This document shows, piece by piece, positions 7,288-14,215 of a stretch of 16,864 nucleotides of DNA. Source of the DNA: Bacillota bacterium. GTDB taxonomy: Bacteria > Bacillota > Clostridia > Christensenellales > UMGS416. A program made the translations under genes and the position numbers. The notes below the pieces were generated by a model. It was not told the origin of the DNA, searched no databases, and was given only the letters and a program-made list of their open reading frames with translations. Numbering within the stretch: the stretch's first letter is position 1; every line of letters starts with the position of its first letter. Location of the stretch: NCBI GenBank assembly GCA_023421955.1, contig JAEZSE010000025.1, positions 1-16,864 on the forward strand, in the 5' to 3' direction.

Positions 7288-7935
7288 TTACAGGCCCAAC
7301 TGCTTGTTGACTTCCTCGGCCAGATTGTCCTGCTTCTTTTCCAAGCCCTCACCCATCTCGTAACGGGTGAAGCGGCGGATGGAGATCTTCTCGCCGATCT
7401 TGGCGGACAGGGCGTTCATCACGTCCTTCACAGCCTGGTCCTGATCCTTGATGAAGGGCTGCTCAATCAGGCATACATCCTTGTAATACTTCTGGATGCG
7501 GCCTTCCACCATCTTGTCGATGATCTTCTCGGGTTTGCCTTCAGCGCGAGCCTGGGCGCGCAGGATTTCCTTCTCATGCTCCACCGCTTCCGCCGGCACT
7601 TCCTCCGGGGCGATGTAGAAGGGCTTGCTGGCGGCCACCTGCATGGCCATGTCTTTCACAAACAATTGGAACTCGTCGGTGCTGGCCACGAAGTCAGTCT
7701 CGCAGTTCACTTCGATCAGCACGCCGATTTTGCCGCCCATGTGGATGTAGCTGCCCACAACGCCTTCGGCAGCGATGCGGCTGGCCTTCTTGGCAACGGA
7801 AGCCATGCCGCGCTCACGCAGCAAGTCGATGGCTTTTTCCACATCACCATTGGCGTCATTGAGGGCGCGCTTGCAGTCCATCATGCCGGCGCCTGTCTTC
7901 TCGCGCAATGCCATAACATCCTGTGCAGTAATCAT
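7288..7935 (-). CDS. tsf: Translation elongation factor Ts
   Basis: EF-Ts is the nucleotide exchange factor that regenerates EF-Tu-GTP. The 215-residue product is the short form seen in many clostridia (E. coli has about 280 residues). It has the N-terminal UBA-like module MITAQDVMALREKTGAGMMD-CKRAL, the EF-Tu-contact region with ETDFVA, and a single core subdomain followed by a coiled-coil-like stretch and a C-terminal module. The ATG at 7935 has GGAGGG upstream. It follows rpsB by 26 bases, the near-universal bacterial arrangement, and is followed immediately by a strong terminator. Confidence 0.97.
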   Translation of the reverse strand: MITAQDVMALREKTGAGMMDCKRALNDANGDVEKAIDLLRERGMASVAKKASRIAAEGVVGSYIHMGGKIGVLIEVNCETDFVASTDEFQLFVKDMAMQVAASKPFYIAPEEVPAEAVEHEKEILRAQARAEGKPEKIIDKMVEGRIQKYYKDVCLIEQPFIKDQDQAVKDVMNALSAKIGEKISIRRFTRYEMGEGLEKKQDNLAEEVNKQLGL

Positions 7936-7961
7936 ATCGATATCCCTCCGGTGTCAGTTTC

Positions 7962-8732
7962 TCAGTTGGCTTCGGCGGCGGCTTCTTCGGCCTCTGCCTC
8001 GGCATCCTTATCCACAACCACTTCAGTTGTGGCTTCCGGTTCCATCTGCTCGCCCTGGTGGCCTTCGATCACCGCGTCGCACATGCAGCCCACAATGAGC
8101 TTGATGGCGCGGATGGCGTCGTCGTTGCCGGCGATGATGTAATCCACTTCGTCAGGGTCGCAGTTGGTATCCACGATGCCCACCACCGGGATCTTCAGCT
8201 TGCGGGCTTCAGCGATGGCCAGGTGCTCCTTGCGGGGGTCCACCACGAAGATGGCATCGGGCATCTTGGTCATGCCAGCAACACCGGCCAGGTTCTTCAT
8301 CAGCTTGTCACGCTCGCCGACCAGCTTAATGACTTCCTTCTTGGGCAGCAGGGCAAAATCGCCCTTGGCTTCCATATCAAACAGCTTGTTCATGCGGCCG
8401 ACGCGCTGACGCATCGTCTTGAAGTTGGTGAGCATGCCACCCAGCCAGCGGGAGTTCACATAATACATACCCGCGCGCTTGGACTCGGTCTCAATGGCTT
8501 CCTGGGCCTGCTTCTTGGTGCCCACAAACAGGATCGAGCCGTTTTTTTCAGCGATGGAGCGCACGAACTGATATGCAACATCCACCATCTTGACTGTCTG
8601 CTGCAGGTCAAGGATGTAGATGCCGTTGCGCTCGGTGTAGATGTAGGGCTTCATCTTGGGGTTCCAGCGGCGGGTCTGGTGACCGAAATGCACGCCGGCT
8701 TCGAGGAGTTGCTTCATGGAAAGGACTGACAT
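7962..8732 (-). CDS. rpsB: 30S ribosomal protein S2
   Basis: S2 binds the back of the 30S head/body junction and helps recruit S1-like functions. The 256-residue product begins MSVLSMKQLLEAGVHFGHQ and includes RRWNPKMKPYI, NGIYILDLQQT, FVGTKKQAQ, NSRWLGGMLTNF, PDAIFVVDPRKE and VGIVDTNCDPD, all standard S2 blocks, with an acidic Ala/Glu-rich tail typical of Firmicutes. The ATG at 8732 has AGGAGG ten bases upstream; the open frame extends to 8813 but that extension is 5' leader. It is the first gene of the transcription unit, driven by the promoter at 8834-8862. Confidence 0.97.
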   Translation of the reverse strand: MSVLSMKQLLEAGVHFGHQTRRWNPKMKPYIYTERNGIYILDLQQTVKMVDVAYQFVRSIAEKNGSILFVGTKKQAQEAIETESKRAGMYYVNSRWLGGMLTNFKTMRQRVGRMNKLFDMEAKGDFALLPKKEVIKLVGERDKLMKNLAGVAGMTKMPDAIFVVDPRKEHLAIAEARKLKIPVVGIVDTNCDPDEVDYIIAGNDDAIRAIKLIVGCMCDAVIEGHQGEQMEPEATTEVVVDKDAEAEAEEAAAEAN

Positions 8733-8774
8733 AGGTAAATGGCCTCCTTGATTTCCTCCCTCGTGCTTCTTCTC

Positions 8775-8804
8775 TTCCGGGACCGCATTGCGGCAGGACC
8801 GGAA
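8775..8804 (-). promoter_or_regulatory. rpsB 5' leader hairpin, candidate S2 autoregulatory element
   Basis: Within the roughly 95-base leader between the predicted transcription start (about 8827) and the rpsB ATG, TTCCGG (8775-8780) pairs perfectly with CCGGAA (8799-8804). An inner stem CCGC/GCGG closes a three-base loop, and an asymmetric internal loop separates the two stems. It lies just upstream of two GGAGG sequences. A two-stem structure with an internal loop is plausible as a ribosomal-protein autoregulatory site, but that role is inferred. Confidence 0.45.
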
Positions 8805-8833
8805 AATCGGCACGGGTGTGTAATGCGGGTGAT

Positions 8834-8862
8834 ATTATAGCATGGCTGGAAGGATTGTGCAA
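8834..8862 (-). promoter_or_regulatory. Sigma-A type promoter of rpsB-tsf
   Basis: On the minus strand TTGCAC (8857-8862) and a perfect TATAAT (8834-8839) are separated by exactly 17 bases. This is the best promoter in the window and fits the expected high expression of rpsB-tsf. Confidence 0.85.
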
Positions 8863-8869
8863 CGAAGAA

Positions 8870-8902
8870 ATCAAGCAAACATCAAGCAAGCATCAAGCTT
8901 TT
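8870..8902. repeat. Three tandem copies of an 11-bp unit
   Basis: ATCAAGCAAAC (8870-8880), ATCAAGCAAGC (8881-8891) and ATCAAGCTTTT (8892-8902) follow each other directly, sharing ATCAAGC. The array lies between the stop codon of the DUF4177-like gene and the rpsB -35 box. It has no spacer structure and is too short for a CRISPR; it could be simple slippage or an upstream regulatory site for the rpsB promoter. Confidence 0.7.
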
Positions 8903-9152
8903 ATTCGATTGGACGCTTGAATGAAAACAAAATTTGCCCGGTGGCACTGCTGCCATCACCATAGCGGGTTGTAACAACCGGTGTCACACTTACAAGCTCC
9001 CACCCTGCTTTACCAAGTTCTTTTATCCTGTCCAGATCTGAATTGGGTTGGTTAGCCCAAATCTTGCTCACATCTGAAAATTCCCGGCCCCAAAACGAAT
9101 CCTGAAAATTAAGGATATCACAACGATACAACAGATACTCCCATTTCTGCAT
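8901..9152 (-). CDS. DUF4177-like small protein
   Basis: The 83-residue product starts MQKWEYLLYRC, has the ELGKAGWELVSVTPV core near residues 46-60, and ends in FSFKRPIE. This WEY...G-x(2)-GWELV...F-x-RP pattern is that of the short DUF4177 family, whose function is unknown. No signal peptide or membrane segment is seen, so it is likely cytosolic. The ATG at 9152 has only a weak AAGG site. The sequence is more AT-rich than its neighbours and it has its own predicted promoter. It lies between the accessory genes and the rpsB cluster, and shares neither operon obviously. Confidence 0.75.
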   Translation of the reverse strand: MQKWEYLLYRCDILNFQDSFWGREFSDVSKIWANQPNSDLDRIKELGKAGWELVSVTPVVTTRYGDGSSATGQILFSFKRPIE

Positions 9153-9181
9153 AGCTTCATCGCCTTTTATTCATTTAAAAC

Positions 9182-9190
9182 ATTATACCA
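9182..9190 (-). promoter_or_regulatory. Extended -10 promoter for the DUF4177-like gene
   Basis: On the minus strand TGG precedes a perfect TATAAT (9182-9187), forming an extended -10 (TGnTATAAT). No good -35 is present at 16-18 bases. The predicted start lies about 23 bases before the ATG at 9152. Confidence 0.5.
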
Positions 9191-9302
9191 TATCGCTAAT
9201 AAAGCGAATAATATGGATTATTGTTTGTACTCCCCTGCCCCAGAAACGGCTGATACATCATCCTCGCGTTGTTCTCGTGCAAACACGCTCAGACCCATAG
9301 TA

Positions 9303-10226
9303 TCACAACGGCAGGCTGAACCCCCTGCCCATCACCTCATTGGTATTGCTCAACACCACAAAAGCCAGCGGATCCTCTTCTCTCACAATGGCTTTCAGCT
9401 GCGCGATCTGTTCGGTCTTGATCACGCAGATCAGCATGGTCTTCTCCTCGCCGGTATACATGCCCTTGCATTGATATTCGGTCACGCCACGGTTCAGTTC
9501 CTTCAATATCCGCTCACCAATGCGCTGAAAGTTCTTGGAGATGATCTGCGCCTCTTTGGCATAGTTGATGCCGGAGAGCATGCCATCCACCACCTTATAG
9601 GTGGTGAACTTCACTGCCATCGCATAAAGCGCAAGGTTCCAATTGTTTACCACGAGCACCGTGATGAAGATGATGACGCCGTCAACCAGCAGCATGTATT
9701 GGGCCAGCGTGAGCTTTGGGAGCAGCCGTTCGAGCGCGTATGCAAGGCAGTCGCTGCCGCCAGTGGCCCCGCCGGCACGATAAATGATGGCAGTACCCAA
9801 GCCCGACAGGCCGCCGCCAATCACCGCGTAAAGCAGCAGGTTCGCGTCGATACTTCCAGTGCCGGATGTATAGAGCACAGGGATCACATGAGCATTTACG
9901 AGAGGCGTGAAAAGGTCAATGAATGCCGCCAGCAGCGTGGAAGACCAAAACACCTTTGCAATGTGCTTGAAGCCCAGCAAATGCACGGTGGATAGATAAA
10001 GCACGATATTGATGATCCATGTCAGCGTCCCCAGAGGGATGGGGGTGCCGGTGAGCCTGCGGATCACGGCAGCCAGGCCGATGATGCCGCCGGGCACGAT
10101 GTAACTTGGCACGATAAACACAATATAACCGGCGGCGACCAGCAGACTGCCAAACACCCATTTGACCTGGGCAGCTGCCTTCGCCTTTGTGATTACCGGC
10201 TTTGTGAATTTCGCGAATGAAAGCAT
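9303..10226 (-). CDS. YitT family membrane protein (DUF161 plus DUF2179)
   Basis: The 307-residue product has a hydrophobic N-terminal two thirds with about five or six membrane segments, including VKWVFGSLLVAAGYIVFIV near residue 22 and the conserved VPGGIIGLA. The GGSDCLAYAL segment near 150-160 is typical of the DUF161 repeats. The final 75 residues form a soluble DUF2179-type domain with YTGEEKTMLICVI and EDPLAFVVL. Proteins of this family are common in Firmicutes in many paralogues and have no firmly established transport function. The ATG at 10226 has a poor ribosome binding site. It lies 29 bases after the QueG-like gene and is the last gene of the leftward unit. Confidence 0.93.
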   Translation of the reverse strand: MLSFAKFTKPVITKAKAAAQVKWVFGSLLVAAGYIVFIVPSYIVPGGIIGLAAVIRRLTGTPIPLGTLTWIINIVLYLSTVHLLGFKHIAKVFWSSTLLAAFIDLFTPLVNAHVIPVLYTSGTGSIDANLLLYAVIGGGLSGLGTAIIYRAGGATGGSDCLAYALERLLPKLTLAQYMLLVDGVIIFITVLVVNNWNLALYAMAVKFTTYKVVDGMLSGINYAKEAQIISKNFQRIGERILKELNRGVTEYQCKGMYTGEEKTMLICVIKTEQIAQLKAIVREEDPLAFVVLSNTNEVMGRGFSLPL

Positions 10227-10255
10227 TTGCGTTCATCCCAATCTATGTTTTACAG

Positions 10256-10963
10256 CTATCTTCTTCCATGGGGACATATATGCAGACATAGCCCACACAC
10301 CCTTGGCTCTCCTTTGGCTACCAGCGAGTTTAAGTAATCGTTGCACTTCGTAGCTTCAAATCGGGCTTCACGGGGTTCGGTTTCCACAAAATTACGACCC
10401 GTATAAGCCTGAACCGGGCATATCTTCACGCATTCCATACAGCCACCGCATCGCTGATCCATGGTAGAGCCCGTGGGTTTGAGAGGCGCGTCGGTCAGCA
10501 CCGATGCCCAACGCACGCGGTGCCCGCATTCCGGTGTGATGAGCATGCAGTTTTTCCCGATCCAGCCCAAACCCGCCAGATGGGCTCCAAGTTTGTGAGA
10601 AAACACCGCTGTTAATTGTTTCCCTGGTGACTTGACCATTAGGCTCATTGGCAGCGCTTTGAACCCTTGCCGTTGAATCACGCTCGCCACCTTATTTGCC
10701 GCAATGGACAGGCGCTCATTCACGACATCATAAGCATGTGTGCGGTATAACTCCGCATTACCGTATTGATCCTTGTTTGGTAATCCATCGACAAATGTAT
10801 CCATGAGCCGTATACCCAGCGACACACAGCGTGGAAAGGATGCCAAGGCAGGTACACCGGTCGTAAGGATGAAATCCTTTGCCGGAGACAGGTCGGAAAC
10901 ACCGGAAAAGTCGATTTCCTCCCGGTCTGTCACGTCCTTCACGCGCATCCACAAATCATCCAT
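10256..10963 (-). CDS. Short QueG-like double [4Fe-4S] cluster protein
   Basis: The 235-residue product resembles epoxyqueuosine reductase in its core. AGLGWIGKNCMLITPE and VLTDAPL match the QueG catalytic-domain block. A first cluster site reads RCGGCMECVKICP, with C-x2-C-x2-C-x3-CP spacing. The second cluster uses KCNDYL then CGLCLHICP at the extreme C-terminus, in the same interlocked layout as QueG. It is much shorter than true QueG (about 350-380) because the C-terminal HEAT-like tRNA-binding part is missing. It may be a distinct reductase of unknown substrate rather than the queuosine enzyme. The ATG at 10963 has GAGGGG eight bases upstream. It is 30 bases after the MBL gene. Confidence 0.82.
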   Translation of the reverse strand: MDDLWMRVKDVTDREEIDFSGVSDLSPAKDFILTTGVPALASFPRCVSLGIRLMDTFVDGLPNKDQYGNAELYRTHAYDVVNERLSIAANKVASVIQRQGFKALPMSLMVKSPGKQLTAVFSHKLGAHLAGLGWIGKNCMLITPECGHRVRWASVLTDAPLKPTGSTMDQRCGGCMECVKICPVQAYTGRNFVETEPREARFEATKCNDYLNSLVAKGEPRVCGLCLHICPHGRR

Positions 10964-10993
10964 GTGCGATGCCCCTCTCTTCGGTCACGTTTC

Positions 10994-11845
10994 TTATCGC
11001 CCGATCCCGTTTAGAAACAGCTCCACGACCTCTTCGGCATCTTCGGGCAGGACATCAGCGTTTTGGGCTTTCATATGCTTCAGTAAGCCCACTTTATCAT
11101 GTTTACCGGCCAGCACGCCGTTGGCAGCATCGATGAGGATGCGGTTGTCAGAGAAGAATTCCTGAGAGTTGGCCGGCTCGCCGTGAGACTCCATGATGAG
11201 CCTGGCTTTAATTGCCTCTATTCTTCGGAACAGTTCCAACACAGCCGGCGCCGCGTAATGAGCCGGCTGCTCATAGCTGTTTTGCCCGGTGCAATCTCCC
11301 ACAAACAGCAGCCTACACTGAGGCACATGGATGGCAACGCAGTCATCCGTATGAACTTTGGGTAGAAGGCTCAACTCGCAGGTGAGTCCGCCTAAATCCA
11401 GCGTCATTGACCCGTCAAACACCAGATCGGGTTTGCGGATCACAATGTTGTTCCTGGTTTGGCCGGGATACGTCTTCTTGATGTATTCGGCACAAAAGGG
11501 GATTTCCTCCCCGGAATGCACCCGTTCATCCAACGCTTCATCGCTCCATGACTCATAAGACGCCATTTTGTTGATGTGCCGCGCGGTGTTGGCGCAGGCA
11601 ATCACAGGTGCGTCCACACCGGCCAGACCAAAGGTGTGATCCCAATGCCAATGGGTCAATGCGACATAATCCACCCCTCTGCCGGTCAGCGCCCGTAGCT
11701 CCCCGGCGAACACCCCGGCCAGCGCAGGAGTGACACCGCCATCAACCATCAGCGTCTTCCGCTCCCCAACCACTGCGTAAAGGCACGGCTGATCATAGGT
11801 TCGATCTGCCGGCTGGTACCACACACCTTCAGCGATCTGTTTCAA
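10994..11845 (-). CDS. MBL-fold metallo-hydrolase
   Basis: The 283-residue product has the metallo-beta-lactamase fold signatures: LMVDGGVTPA, the metal-binding THWHWDH (HxHxDH), KVHTDDCVAIHVP, LLFVGD and a late ESHGEP histidine. The subgroup and substrate cannot be told from sequence alone. The frame is open through TTG codons at 11872, 11854 and 11845. The GGAGGG at 11858-11863 lies inside the longest version, so the TTG at 11845 (giving MKQIAEGVWYQP) is chosen, with 12-base spacing that is longer than ideal; TTG 11854 is the alternative. It is 19 bases after, or overlaps, the preceding gene, so the two are one transcription unit. Confidence 0.88.
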   Translation of the reverse strand: MKQIAEGVWYQPADRTYDQPCLYAVVGERKTLMVDGGVTPALAGVFAGELRALTGRGVDYVALTHWHWDHTFGLAGVDAPVIACANTARHINKMASYESWSDEALDERVHSGEEIPFCAEYIKKTYPGQTRNNIVIRKPDLVFDGSMTLDLGGLTCELSLLPKVHTDDCVAIHVPQCRLLFVGDCTGQNSYEQPAHYAAPAVLELFRRIEAIKARLIMESHGEPANSQEFFSDNRILIDAANGVLAGKHDKVGLLKHMKAQNADVLPEDAEEVVELFLNGIGR

Positions 11846-11864
11846 ATTCGTCAAATTCCCTCCA

Positions 11865-12467
11865 TTATCCAAACAACCAAAGCCGGCGTTTAGGTGCTAA
11901 TAAACCTTCTTCAGAAAGCCTGCCTACATTGTACAAATCACCGTCCACAAAGCCGCAAGCCAAATAGAGCACGCGCCGGTTCAGATCCAGAAGGCTGATC
12001 ACGCTATGCTCTGAGAATTCACGAAGAAAGGCTGCCAACACCGTGATCGCCAGATAAAGCCCGGCATGATTGAACTCACTGAAAGCTCTGGCAATGTCTT
12101 GATAAATCGGAAGCTCAATCTGGCCGTCGTGTGGCAGATACCAGGTGTCGCAGGCCCAGGTCGGATCCTCCAGGCTCCATCGCCTCGCGCCGGACACCGC
12201 CAACTCAATGACGTCGTCCTGATGATACAAGCTGAAATACAGCGCCTCTACACCGTTAGGCGGCGCCTCGGTTACGATCAGCTTGTTCAGCCAGCACTCG
12301 AAAGCAGCATAACTTTCCCGAATCGTTTGGCGGCTGAAACGGCCATCATCGGAGAACTGAAACTGACGGTAGAGGTCGGTCTTGATCCTGGAAATCCCAT
12401 CCTCCAGGCCCAGGCCGCTTTCGATGAATTTCAGGATGCAGCGGTTCGCCTGCTTCTTCTCGTTCAA
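11865..12467 (-). CDS. Hypothetical protein, 200 residues
   Basis: I do not recognise this protein. It is predicted soluble and acidic to neutral, with no signal peptide. A helical N-terminal half precedes ALYFSLYHQDDVIELAVSG and an ARRWSLEDPTWACD-TWYLP segment, then a helical hydrophobic stretch near 140-155 and a C-terminal LLDLNRRVLYLACGFVDGD. The frame extends to a GTG at 12521, but that lies at the predicted transcription start. The TTG at 12467 follows a long purine tract with AGGAGG and GGGGGAG, so it is preferred. It is the first gene of the unit that continues with the MBL, QueG-like and YitT genes. Function not assignable. Confidence 0.7.
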   Translation of the reverse strand: MNEKKQANRCILKFIESGLGLEDGISRIKTDLYRQFQFSDDGRFSRQTIRESYAAFECWLNKLIVTEAPPNGVEALYFSLYHQDDVIELAVSGARRWSLEDPTWACDTWYLPHDGQIELPIYQDIARAFSEFNHAGLYLAITVLAAFLREFSEHSVISLLDLNRRVLYLACGFVDGDLYNVGRLSEEGLLAPKRRLWLFG

Positions 12468-12526
12468 CGGGCTCCCCCTCCCTCCTGGTGGGTGACGCAA
12501 TGATACACATATACCAATCACAGCAA

Positions 12527-12555
12527 ATCATACCACAGGCTCAGGATCATTTCAA
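12527..12555 (-). promoter_or_regulatory. Sigma-A type promoter of the leftward four-gene unit
   Basis: On the minus strand TTGAAA (12550-12555) and TATGAT (12527-12532) are 17 bases apart, and TG precedes the -10 by one base. The predicted start near 12520 rules out the GTG at 12521 and supports the TTG start at 12467. Confidence 0.7.
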
Positions 12556-12557
12556 AC

Positions 12558-12570
12558 AGCCGGACCGGCT
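12558..12570. promoter_or_regulatory. Perfect palindrome in the divergent promoter region, candidate operator
   Basis: AGCCGG-A-CCGGCT is a perfect inverted repeat with 6-base arms around one base. It sits directly upstream of the leftward -35 and upstream of the rightward genes, a position suited to a regulator of either side. Role inferred. Confidence 0.35.
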
Positions 12571-12591
12571 ATGCGTGACGTTCATATGATG
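12564..12591 (+). promoter_or_regulatory. Possible sigma-K type promoter of the tgl unit
   Basis: ACC (12564-12566) and CATATGAT (12583-12590) are spaced 16 bases apart, resembling the mother-cell sigma-K pattern AC...CATAnnnTA, although the last position is G. An alternative sigma-E-like pair is CATATAC (12508) with CATACCAC (12529). Because tgl of B. subtilis is expressed late in the mother cell, the sigma-K reading is attractive but weak. Confidence 0.3.
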
Positions 12592-12621
12592 AAACATCAC
12601 ACAAAAAGGAGGCGGACTCCC

Positions 12622-13392
12622 ATGCCCAACCGCAGCCATGACAACATTGCTTATCTGGATGGCGTCCGAATGAAATTCGGCAACGAAAAATTCAGGAATG
12701 TTTTCCGCGATGAGGCTGAGCAGGACAGAAAACGGGCTGCAAAGCTGATCAATACAAACATCCGGTTTCCATCCTTGTTCTTATTGCGCCCCGAAATCAG
12801 CAAGACCTATCTGTATGACAGCCTGAGTAATAAAAACAGAAAAGCACTGGATATCTCCGACGAGATTCTGACAGGCAAAATTGACAAGGCAGATCACCGG
12901 CAAGAGGAAGACCGGGAAGCGCTGCGCTGGATGCTGCACTCCGGATATCAGGATGATGGGATGGATGAGCAATACGACCAGGTGCTGGACAATGCTGCAC
13001 TGCTGCTCTCCAACGTCCACAAGGATAAGGCTTGCCTAAAACCTATCGTGGAAATCCTCTTCAACCGCCACAGAAAGGGGCTTTATACATATGACCTGAT
13101 ATGGGCCTTCTTTGAAGCCTCCCAGCCCAACGATCTGCTCTTGATCGCCGAAAAACTCCGCTCAAACCATCCCAGGGATGTGGAGCTTGCCCGCAGTCTG
13201 CTGAATTTCGTGCCCTGCATACAGGTAGAGGCCAACGGGGGCAAGCAGTATAAATGCTGCACCAAATGGATCAAGCGCAATCTCAACCGCCTCCACTACA
13301 CAGGCGAAACCAACCAGCAGCACAGCAACCCAATGCGCTATGCTCTGGTAGAACAAAACGAAAGCACAGGTGGAGGTGAAACCAATGATTAA
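12622..13392 (+). CDS. Hypothetical protein coupled to transglutaminase Tgl
   Basis: I do not recognise this 256-residue protein. It is strongly charged and basic, with a Lys/Arg/Asp-rich N-terminus, long alpha-helical stretches (for example ILTGKIDKADHRQEEDREAL, and a helix-pair pattern near 170-200 that could be HEAT-like), a CCTKW cysteine pair near residue 213, and a polar tail with clustered Gln and Asn (ETNQQHSNP, LVEQNES) ending GGGETND. There is no signal peptide or membrane segment. The ATG at 12622 has AGGAGG nine bases upstream and is preferred over an upstream frame extension to 12571. The last eight bases overlap the start of tgl, so the two are translationally coupled. The link suggests a spore-coat substrate or assembly partner of Tgl, but this is inference. 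Confidence 0.75.
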   Translation: MPNRSHDNIAYLDGVRMKFGNEKFRNVFRDEAEQDRKRAAKLINTNIRFPSLFLLRPEISKTYLYDSLSNKNRKALDISDEILTGKIDKADHRQEEDREALRWMLHSGYQDDGMDEQYDQVLDNAALLLSNVHKDKACLKPIVEILFNRHRKGLYTYDLIWAFFEASQPNDLLLIAEKLRSNHPRDVELARSLLNFVPCIQVEANGGKQYKCCTKWIKRNLNRLHYTGETNQQHSNPMRYALVEQNESTGGGETND

Positions 13393-14161
13393 TGTCGCCG
13401 GCAACACCCTGGAGCCAGGCGCACTCAGCTACCCCTCCGGTAGCACCGAGGCATTGGCGCTTTCCATCATGGAGAAAAGCAACGCCACCTACCGGTATGG
13501 CTCACTAGGTCAGTTAAAGTTTGAACTAAAGCTTCGAGCAAACATCGTGAATGCCTCAAAGGATTTGAACCGCAGCAACATGGCCTTCCGGGTTTTTCGA
13601 AAATCCAAGGCAAACCCCGATTTCTGGTATCGCACCAATGAGGGCGGCTTCCGGCTCCAACCGGACGTGAGCCCATGGGACGCCATCAACGACATTTACA
13701 AGAACAGCTCCCTTTATGGCACAGAATGTGCCACAGCGATGGTGATTGTCTATTATAAGGCACTGGCGGATATTCTCCCTGAGGATTTGTTCAACCGGCT
13801 GTTTCCGGATATCTACCTGATGAACTGGCAACACCTGGACCGCGATCTGGGAATCAGCCGCTCCGAAAACCCTCCTGATTATCTGCCCGGTGATGCCCGC
13901 TATTTCAAGAACCCCGACGTGAACCCCCTCCACCCCGAGTGGCAGGGGGAGAATGTGTTTGACCTGGGCAACGAGCTTTATTACGGCCATGGTCTCGGCA
14001 TTGCCACAAAAGATAGAATCATTGAATCGCTGAACTCGCTTCGGAAAGAAGAAGCCACACGATCTGCATATTTGATGGATTTTGCCGAGCGGCCCGGCTT
14101 CAGGCAGCTGCACCGCAAATATGAAGAATATATGCAGAATCAGGCGCATCAAAGTGATTGA
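13385..14161 (+). CDS. tgl: Protein-glutamine gamma-glutamyltransferase (spore-coat transglutaminase)
   Basis: Tgl forms epsilon-(gamma-glutamyl)lysine crosslinks between proteins in the spore coat; in B. subtilis GerQ is a substrate. The 258-residue product aligns by eye with B. subtilis Tgl along its length: FELKLRANIVNASKDL, DAINDIYKNSSLYGTECATA, VIVYYKALAD, YFKNPDVNPLHPEWQGENV, and YYGHGLGI. The catalytic Cys is Cys115 next to Glu114 in the ECATA motif, and Glu189 in WQGEN corresponds to the known active-site Glu. His202 lies in GHGLGI. The ATG at 13385 has GGAGGTGA five bases upstream and overlaps the preceding gene by eight bases. Length is slightly above the 245 residues of B. subtilis, with an extra C-terminal tail rich in Gln and Lys. 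Presence implies a spore former. Confidence 0.93.
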   Translation: MINVAGNTLEPGALSYPSGSTEALALSIMEKSNATYRYGSLGQLKFELKLRANIVNASKDLNRSNMAFRVFRKSKANPDFWYRTNEGGFRLQPDVSPWDAINDIYKNSSLYGTECATAMVIVYYKALADILPEDLFNRLFPDIYLMNWQHLDRDLGISRSENPPDYLPGDARYFKNPDVNPLHPEWQGENVFDLGNELYYGHGLGIATKDRIIESLNSLRKEEATRSAYLMDFAERPGFRQLHRKYEEYMQNQAHQSD

Positions 14162-14173
14162 ATCCATACAGCA

Positions 14174-14200
14174 AAGGGGCGGGTATGTAACCCGCCCCTT
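14174..14200. repeat. GC-rich hairpin element, copy 2, between convergent tgl and icd
   Basis: AAGGGGCGGGT (14174-14184) and ACCCGCCCCTT (14190-14200) form a perfect 11-bp stem with loop atgta. The core matches the element at 525-548 except for one base and one insertion. It lies between the convergent stop codons of tgl and icd, so it could slow both transcripts, but it lacks a clear U-tract on either strand. It looks like a dispersed repeat recruited as, or mimicking, a bidirectional terminator. Confidence 0.65.
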
Positions 14201-14215
14201 CAATACCAACAATGA

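Noticed and set aside
6967..8142. 391-codon plus-strand open frame
   Set aside because: It lies antisense across tsf and parts of pyrH and rpsB, has a low-complexity Leu/His/Ser-rich translation, and no ribosome binding site.
8058..8729. 223-codon plus-strand open frame
   Set aside because: It is the antisense shadow of rpsB, with His/Leu/Asp-rich composition typical of a reverse frame.
8870..8902. CRISPR-like repeat
   Set aside because: The units are directly adjacent without spacers and only 11 bases long.
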